From: a virus
Length of the DNA: 56,292 bases
Strand: one strand, 5' to 3'
IMG/VR virus record: IMGVR_UViG_3300025168_000103
Coordinates: 1-56,292 of that record
Part shown: piece by piece, positions 15,117 to 24,500 of the stretch
Position numbering within the stretch: the stretch's first letter is position 1
Layout: every line of letters starts with the position of its first letter
Made by a program: the position numbers and the translations under genes
Notes under the pieces: generated by a model
Database searches by the model: none
Told to the model about the DNA's origin: nothing
Seen by the model: only the letters and a program-made list of their open reading frames with translations

Positions 15117-15472
15117 TAGTCTCCTATATATGCCATTACGATTCCAGAAGTTATATCAATTTCAGACCATCTTCCAAAAATAGTTACTCCAGCAGGAAAC
15201 TCGTCATCTACATCTACTTGGTCACCTCCAGTTCCAGATATTCTTGTAGCTGTAGACGCGTCATGAGCCGCAGCTTCTGTACCCGCGTATTCAGCATCAC
15301 CATAATTTGTGTCGGCTACCAAACCTCCTGAACTGTCTAATTTAGTAGTAGCTAAAAAAGTAATAGCCACAAATACCTTACCTGTTGGTGGGGTAATCGC
15401 TCCAGCTACACTTGTAAATACAGAACCCAATTGACCAAAACTTTTTTTATATAAATCGTCTATGTTTGCCAT
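15116..15472 (-). CDS. Small virion-type protein (first gene of unit D)
   Basis: This 118-residue protein is rich in Ala, Gly, Thr and Asp and ends GVTIFGRWSEIDITSGIVMAYIGD. I recall the closing pattern G.TI.GRW....L.SG..IAYIG in small structural proteins of marine phages. It has no signal peptide. It is the first gene after a Bacteroidota-type promoter at 15495-15502, with a short A/T-rich leader, which suits abundant late synthesis. A head or tail decoration role is inferred. Confidence 0.55.
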   Translation of the reverse strand: MANIDDLYKKSFGQLGSVFTSVAGAITPPTGKVFVAITFLATTKLDSSGGLVADTNYGDAEYAGTEAAAHDASTATRISGTGGDQVDVDDEFPAGVTIFGRWSEIDITSGIVMAYIGD

Positions 15473-15494
15473 TTTATTTAATTTTATTTTTTTA

Positions 15495-15502
15495 CAAAGA
15501 TA
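15495..15502 (-). promoter_or_regulatory. Predicted Bacteroidota-type promoter (-7 element)
   Basis: The minus strand reads AAAATTCATTATCTTTGTAA, containing TATCTTTG, a match to TAnnTTTG. It lies in the 37-base gap between the giant polymerase gene and the 118-residue protein gene, 23 bases upstream of the ATG. It would start the long unit (15472 to 5633) with the envelope and lysis genes. No distinct -33 TTG is visible. Confidence 0.6.
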
Positions 15503-15509
15503 ATGAATT

Positions 15510-18500
15510 TTATCTAATTATAGGTGTTTCTTTTTCAGAACTGCCACCATATAAACTTTTTCTTATTTCTTTATTGGTTTGACCAAATGGAGCTATTTCA
15601 TATTGTAGTTCTTTTTCCCATAAAGGAGTTCCTTCTTCTGCTAGATAAGAATCTTTACTTTGTGTTTCTCCACTAACAGCGTAGTTTACAGTATTACCTA
15701 TATTTTCAGCGGTTCCAAAAGAAGACGGTATAATTGTATAATTTTTAAATCTGTTGTAATCTGTCATAACATTTATATCCTTACTTAACTTTTTTAAGTT
15801 TCTTAAAACCATATCATCTTCTCCGTCATCTTCTAATATTAATATTAATAAAGTAACTATACCAGCTAAACTAATACCTCTTATATAAGCTCCCATTTCT
15901 TTTTGTTGGTCTTCACTTAGTTTGTCATATTGTTCTTTAAATGACTTCATAGATATTTCTCCGTTTATCATTTGTCCCCACAGTCCTTGTACATATTTTC
16001 CTGCAGTTGTATAACTACCAACTTGTACTTCTCCAAACCTATCTATATCTCTTTGTTGGAATCTATCTCCAACTAAAGTTATGTACCATTTTTTAAATTG
16101 TAAAGCAGCTCTACCTAAAGCGTATGTTCCCAGCATTCTAGAGTCTAAAGCGGTGTACCCTTCTCCGTGTAGTGTAGATATTTTATGATTTATTTGTCGT
16201 ACACGTTCTTGTGATATTTCACCAGACTTATACTCTTGTTCTGTTAACATACCTAAGAAAGCTGCTCCTTGTATATAATTTTCAGATTTATCCATAAAAA
16301 TAAATGAAGCTCTTTCTATTTTACCAAAAGCTCCTTTTTTATTATCAAGATGTATAAAATCACTAAAGCTATATTCTACAATTCTGTGTTTCTTTAATAA
16401 GTCTTGTGAATAGTTCCAGTCTTGGAAATACCTTTTTTCTCCTAAAACCATTTGCTTACCACCTCTTTTACGCAACTCTTGATACTTACCAGCTAAAACA
16501 TTACCTATAGCTACTAAAGGATTAAAACCTAAAAGCCTTAATGTAGTTAGTCTTACTAACCAATCCATAATTTTTTCTGCTGAATTTAGTTTACGTTCTT
16601 TCTTTTCTAAAAACGATTCTTTCCACCATCTAGTTAGATATTCAGCTGCGTTTTGATTACCGTTTTCTTTATTAAACTGTATTATAGAATCAACTAATAC
16701 AGACATATTTTTCATACCTACAAAAGGATTGTCTTGCATATTAATAGCATTACCATAGTTATCTCTTATAACGTCTCCATGTTTAAATAGAGTACCTCTA
16801 ACAAACTCTAACAAAGCTCCATTTAAATCCATAGACATATGTTCAAACTCTGTTAATTGTCTTCTTTTGTATTCTTCTATTAAAGCTTTATCTGCTTCTG
16901 TTAGTTTACCAGGAGGAACTCCTTCTGCCATTTTTGCAATAGCATCACCATCATTTAATAAAGCGTCTATCTCTGCATCTGTTAATGTTATCTTACTTCC
17001 ATCTTCATGTGTTCCTTTTTTCTTAAGATTTGTTGCTTTACGTTTTAGTTTCTCTAATAATGTAACACCAGCAATTCTTTCTTTTGCTGTACCAGCACTT
17101 TTTAAATAAGTTCTTATACTACTTAAAGGCATTAACACTTCTGTTCCATTTACGTCAAAATATAACTTAACATTTTCTACATTCATATTCTTACCCATTC
17201 TCATATCATATAATCCAAAAAGTCCTTCTTTTGAGAACATTTCTAAATCTCCCATTTGTATATTTTTTACTTTGTCTCCTCTCTCCTGTCTAATAATACC
17301 TCCAAACTTTTCGTTTATTTGTTGGTATAAATTCCAGTAATCATATTCTTCTTTACTTAAAGAATCTCTTTTTCTATTTATTTCCTCTCTAGACAACATT
17401 ATCACTTTACCTTCTTTGGTTCTTTGTGTAATATTGCCATAAAGTTTTTCATATCTTTCAGACATATTAAGTTTACCTTTTATTCTTTCAGATATACCTA
17501 TACCTTTCATTTTAGATTCTATTAGCTTGTCGTGTACACTATTAATTTCATTAACATACATTCTGTTTCTATCTATATAGTTGTAATAGTTTTTCTCTAT
17601 TTCATTTATCATGTATTGTATCTCAGGTCTTTTAGATGTCATATTGTTTGAACCCATCCATTTTCTTAACCAAGATATGTCATCATTTTTAGAAGGAGTT
17701 TTAAAATCATAGTTTTGTAAGTCTGCTTTTTCTTGTAAAAACTTAGTCTGTTTTTCAAAAGCTCTTTGTGCTATTTCAGTTCTAATTAAATGTTTCGCTC
17801 TATTTGTAGCTGAGCTATCTAATTTATCTAACTTAGTCATAGCGTCATATAAATACTCGTCAGTATGTTTTTGTAATTGCTCTTTAGTAAGCTTTTCGTC
17901 TGTTAAGTCTTCTGCTATATTATAATCTACTACATACATTCTGTATCTTTCTTTCAATCTAGAATATATTAAACTATCTTTTGTAATAGACTCTACAGTT
18001 ATTCCTTTGTCTTCTAACCATTCGTTAAACGACAACATATCATTGCTGTCCATATATTCCTTACCCTCACTATTATATCTGTCAAAAGCTTTCTTAGCTC
18101 TTGTAACTTCTGTAGCGGAAGAAACATTCTTTATTTTGTATATGTATATAGGAGACTCTCCTTTAATAAATGATTTGTGATATTTATTACCATTTTCTTT
18201 AATGTCCGCATAATTATCATACCCTTCACTTTGAGCCCATTTATCTAAATTACTAATTTCATCTATACTATTTCTTTTTATAGGTGGACTTATTACTACA
18301 AGAGTGTTTCCTGGTTTTATTAATTTAGTTATATCAGAATTAGTTTCGTTATAAGTACTGTAACCATGACTTATTGTTTTCTTATTTCCTAGAATTATAG
18401 CTTGTTCTTCTAATGTTTCTAGCGTCATGTTACCTTGTATATCCTGTTTTTGTTCTTTAGCTTGTTCTGCTCTTTGTTCTAGCTGTTTGTTTATATCATC

Positions 18501-21500
18501 TTCTCTTTTAGCTTCTTCTGTTAATTTAGATTCTATTGTTTCAATAATTCCTAAAGGTTTTAAATTAGAAGACGATGGTTCTTTCATAGAGTCTATAGTT
18601 TTTTCCATATACCCATTTATCTTTTTTATAAACTTATCAGAAAATAAAGGTGTAAGAGAATCTTCTTTAAATCCAAAGTCAAAAAACTTATACTCTATAT
18701 TAAACATTATAGTTTGTTCTCTTTCTGTTAATTCATTAAAGTCTTTTTTAATTTCATTAATTTCAGACTCTGTAATAAACTCATTTAATAGTTGTCTGTT
18801 TAACACAACAATCTCACGTCCCTTACTGTTTTTAACTATCTTAATAGCTTTAATAAACTTGTTGTCTGGTTTAGATTTAATTATATCTTTTAATCCATTT
18901 ATTAAACCACTCTTAGTAGATGTAGGATAAATAATACCTTCCATATTTTCTACCATTTTATCAGATATTAATTTATTTATAATCTTATTTTTTTGGTCTT
19001 TAGTTTTATATAGTAATCCTTTCTTATCGTTATAAGCCTCTTCCATTATAGATTGCATATAAGGAGTGTATCTTATATCTGTTACAGAAGCTCTCTCTAA
19101 CATACTGTCAAATAATTCTAAAGCATGTGTTAGAATAGGATTTTCAAATAAACCTCCCATATTTCTTTTAGGGTCATTCTTAACATCTTCAATCTTTTTA
19201 ACTACACCTCTTAACTCTAAAGGATTTTTTTCAATAGATTGATGCACTGTAAACGCCTTACCTATAGGTTGAGCTACGTCTTTATTAAATTGTTCTAAAT
19301 TATATACAAGTCTTAAGTCTTTTATTTCATTATCTGACATTGAGCTACTACCATAAGTGTCTTTTAACCATTTTTTAAAGTCTGAACTCTTTTTACCAGG
19401 TTTCTTTTTTGTACCTAACAGTTGCTCTATTGTAGCAGAAGAAGAAACAAATCTTTTACCATCTGTTGTTTTTTGCCATTCAAAATACTTTTGTACAATA
19501 TCAGATGTATATATATCTTTAACTTCTTGTAAAGAATACCCCAACCTTCTTAACATTACAAACCCTGCTACAGACTGTTCGTTTAATCCTAATCTATCTG
19601 CATATTGATGTTTAGCATTATCTAATACTATATTTAATAACTGAGCTAATCCAAACCAGTTTCCTACTCCGTCCTCAGCGTTTCTATCATCATAAAACTT
19701 ATCTACTTTTCTTCCGTTAATATCTACTTCAAAACCTAACTCTACACCACTAACAGAAAATATATTTAAACTTCTTTGTAAAGCAGCTACAATACCTACA
19801 AGCATTTTAGTAGGTACATTTTCTTTAAATGTTTTTGAGTCTCCTATAGGAGTTAATTGTGATTCTACTGTAGGTCTTTCTTTTCCAATTACACTCTCTA
19901 CGTCTGATACAAAATCTATGTTTGCTGTAATTTCTTTTCTTACATCTTCTCTACTAACTAAATCTACATATAAATCAAAAAATTCATTACTATCATTTCT
20001 CCAATCATCAGTTGATTTTATTTCATCTTTGTTATATTTAAAATTCATGTGAACTGAATCACCATCTAAGTCAGCTCCCCAGTACGCAGAAACTTCTGCT
20101 GGTATAGTTATCTTAGATGTAGGACTTCCTTTTAATTGTCCGTGAAATCCTTTTACTATAAATACACTTGTACTTACCTTACCGTGTGAAGGTATTCTAG
20201 TTCCTAAAAACAAATTCCCTTCTTTAACTCCTTGTTTTTGTAAATAACCAGGTACAAATGCTTCTGAAACTACAACTTTTTTACCATCAATAGTCATTTC
20301 TTCAAAAGCTTTCAAACCCATACCTAATGAAGATGACTGATAAGCGATACTTCCCTTTGTATACATCTTAGTACCCTTCTTAGCTACCCTACCATTAGCT
20401 ATAGAGTTATATACAGAATTTATTGCAGGATACCTTCCATCTATATTACCAAACATAGAAGCAATTAACTGTCCAAATACTGCTGGGTCAACAGAATCTT
20501 TGAAATTATCCATTTCATTAAACACATCTTTTGTTGTTGCCTCGGAAGATGTAATCATTCCTTCATCAAGATTTCTCTCTTTGTTAGATTTCTCCATTAC
20601 ATTTTTACGAAGTTCTAACATTCTATTAAGAGTCTCCATGTCTTTAGGAGAGTTCATGTTGTTAGCTAGATTATAAAATAATTGCGAAGGAAAGTATCTT
20701 TCTTCTTTTTGTTTATCTAACTCTAATTGTATTCCTAAACCTTTACCATCTAAACCTTTAAATTCTCTGTTAGAGTCATATCTATCTCCTTTTATAAACA
20801 ACTCATCTTGTTTGTCCATAATAAGGTCCATGTTCTTATACTCTTCTTGTAAAGATTGTTCTTCTGTAACACCATCATGTATACTACTAATTTCACTCAA
20901 GTTCCTTACATCGTATATATACTGACTTCCCTTTTCTCCGTTAATACCATCAAACCATAATTTAGCAGATGACTCAGAAGCCGCTATAACTAAGTGTCCA
21001 TGACTAAATGTATTGTCTTTTGACTCTGTGAAGTATAAAGAGTCTCTTACATCATATGTAGGTATTACTGCGTCTGCTATACGTCTATTTCTTTCCCTTA
21101 ATACATTAGCTATATTTTTATGTATCTTACTTGTATTTTCCATGTCTGGAGTCAAGACTTGTACAGCAAACTTTAAATATACGGTATTGCCATCTTCTTG
21201 TCTATAATTATATACAAACTTATATACACCTCCTACATCTTTAACTCCTCCATACTTTTCTGTAATTATTTTAGCTTGCTGTGGTAATATGTATCCTGCT
21301 GCATCATTTTCTATCCAAGCTTCTACTCCTTCAGGTATTTCGTTTTCTGTATATATATTACCTTCTTTATCTACATAATAATCTTTTGTAATAACAGGTT
21401 CAAATGTTGTGTTATGGTCATACGTAGTGTGAGAAGCAATACTTCCAGCTAATCTTTTAATATAATCTACCTCATCTTTAGCTTGTTTATGGTCGTATCC

Positions 21501-24500
21501 TAATAGTTGTTGAGCCATAAATTTATTAGCTATATAACTAGTTAAAAAGTTTTTAATTTGTTCTTCTGTTCTGTTTTGCCAAGATTTATTATTGTCATAC
21601 AAGTCAGGGTTTTTTCTTAATTCTAACATAAACTTATTGTACTCCTCGTCTATCTGTTTGATTTGATAATTACCTTTTTTATCTTTTACAATAGTATAAG
21701 GAAACACGTCACCACCTTTTATATACTTGTCTTTTAATGCTGGATTATTATATAGCGTTTCTAAAACTTTATTTCTACTAGCTACATCTGTTATAGCTAT
21801 AGACTTAACATAATATCTTCTACTCTTATCAGAGAATGTACCAATAGCTTGGTCGTATAAAACAGACTCTCCGTCTTTTTGTTTTTGTACTGTATTTAAA
21901 AAATGATACAAATCAATAGCCATCATTTCAGATGGGTCTATTTCTGTCATAGATTTAGCTCCATTGTCCCATCTCTCTATGGTTTGTTGTCCTGGAGTAT
22001 ATCTATACATACCAGCATGAACACTTATGTCAAATGGATTGTCTAGTATCTCTCCAGTTCTCCCATCAAATAATATATTCTTTTCCATTTTTTCTTGTAT
22101 CATTTTAGAATATATATTATTCTTAGGATTGAATATACTTTTCTTTCTTTTATCTATACCTAATATTTGTTCTACCGAATCATAAGCTTGATTATGTAAT
22201 GCGTTATTATTATTAAATATACTAATACCGTCACCTGTTACGTTGTCTACAATAGACAAATAGTTCATGGGTCTAGACAATACCATAACTTCTCTTAAAA
22301 CTTGTTTAAATGATTGTAAATTATTTTTAGTATAATCATAAGCTTGCGCTTGTTCATTTACTTTAGTAGTCCACTTTTCTGTTTTTTTGTTAAACAACAT
22401 CCATCTACCATGCTTTAGATTAATTCCTTGTAATCCTACTTGTGATTCAAAAAACACATCTGTTAAAAACATTGGTTTGTTGTTCCATATAATTGTTTCG
22501 TTTAATACAGCGTCTATATCTATTCTTTCAAAACCATCTGTATCTTTAAATAAAGTTTCTAATATAGCTACTGTACCTTGGTGCTTAGAAGATTCACTAT
22601 AGTTGTCTTCTGCAACTTTGTTGTATATATTTTCTAAACTAGACATTTTTTGTTTCTGTTTAGCTTTAGATAAATTAGACCAACTGTCTATCATTCTAGT
22701 AATAACACTTTGTTCTGTTGTTCTACTTAATAGCGTGTTATCTTTCCATTCATATTGTCCTTCTTTTATAAGTAACATATCTCCTTGTAATCTTTCAATT
22801 ACCATACTCTGGAATATATTAGATATTTGTAACAACTTAGCATCTGTATAGTTTTCGTTTTCAAATACTTTGTTATCTAATATAGAAAGCATTTGTTGTA
22901 TTTCAACAGAGTTACTTTCTCTTACCATCATTATAAAATCTTCTGGATTCTTTTTTACCTTTTTAGCAAGATTATATAATTGGTACATTAATTTCTTTCT
23001 TTCAAAAGGAGACTCTGTTTGTTTTACATTGTATATTTCTGCAACTGCCTTAAAAAAGTTAGTAAGAGTTTTAGGCATATTCATGTTCTTTAACTCGTCA
23101 TTATGCTGGTCAGCTAAATTTAAATCTGTTTCATCGTTAAGTTCTTGTTCCTCAAATTGTATTGTAAGTTGTTTCCCTTTTTCAGAATCAAGACCTATAC
23201 CTTTTTCTTTAAGTATTGCTTCTATTAACAATTTATCACTACCAGCTAAATTCTTTTTATACTTAGGATTAGTTGTATATAAAACAGCTCTTATATATTG
23301 TTTTAACTGGTCTTTTTGTTTTTTCTTTAATGACTTAGAATTAATTAGTCCAGACTTGTCTATTCTTTTAATTACATTATCTGCTATTTGTTCGTCTGTT
23401 AATCCCTTGCCTAACTCATAATTTAAAAATGTGTGAACTAACGAATATTCTGTAGCTTTTCTAAATGAAGCTTTTTTAGCTCTGTTAATTCCTGCGTATC
23501 CTGAATTTTGTATATCACCCTTTTTACCAAAGTTTAATAGTATGTGTTTCATTGCAGCCTCTAACGTAAGGGTAGGTACTACATCGTCTACTAAGTTTAA
23601 AAATTCCCTAGCTTCTTCGTCTGTAGCAAGTTTTTTAGTTTCTTTATAAAACTTAATTAAATCCTCTTCTAGTTGTTTTTGTACTTTACTATCCTTAATT
23701 ATAGAGTTTAAACTACCATACGTATTAGCTTCTAATGTTCTTACAAAAGACTCTTCTAGTATGTGTGTCTGTTCTAAATTAGATAGTTTTTTAGCTATAG
23801 CTCCACCTCTTCTTTTTGTAGTAAGTTGTGTTATAAGAGATGCGTATAGTTCTGCTGTTTTAGTATCATCTACACCTTCGTTCTTTACAATGTTTGTTAT
23901 AATGTCCTTAATATCACTTTTAACTTCATTACTATTATTCATGATACCTTTCTGTAACTCTACAAATGTACCTACTGTCATAACAGTTCCTCCTACATCA
24001 ATTAACGTTAGTTCAGGATATTGTATGGATGTTAAATCAAATATATCTGATTCAACTAATAATTTATTTACTCTTTTAATTAATGGAGATTCAGCTTGCA
24101 TTCTATACCAAACGTGTCCTGATTCGTGTATAATATCTGTTCCTACAGTTCCTCCTTCTGTAATTAACAGTGTACTACCTATTGCTAATGACACAGCTTG
24201 ATTACCAAAAGAGTCTAATAACTTTCCACTTACAATATAAGCTTGGTCTGCAGGTACCAATCCTTTTTTTATAAGCCTTTGTAACATAATATATTCACCA
24301 AGACCTGCGTTTGTATATACCTCATGGTTTCTTCTGGGTACAGCTCCGTCATATTTTTCAAATGTATTATCTTTAGAAGGTTTTGTTTCTTCTTGTGATA
24401 CTTTAGATTTTACTTTTTCATAAATAGATTTTATTTTATCTTTAGTCTCTTTTATCTTTTCTTTAACCGTAGTAGATTTTTTTGCTCTTGTAATGTTTTC

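Noticed and set aside
22603-23421. Open frames on the plus strand opposite the giant polymerase gene
   Set aside because: They lie antisense to a continuous 3969-codon gene, have hydrophobic, Ser/Leu/Phe-rich compositions expected from the complement of Lys/Glu-rich codons, and lack promoters or coupled neighbours.
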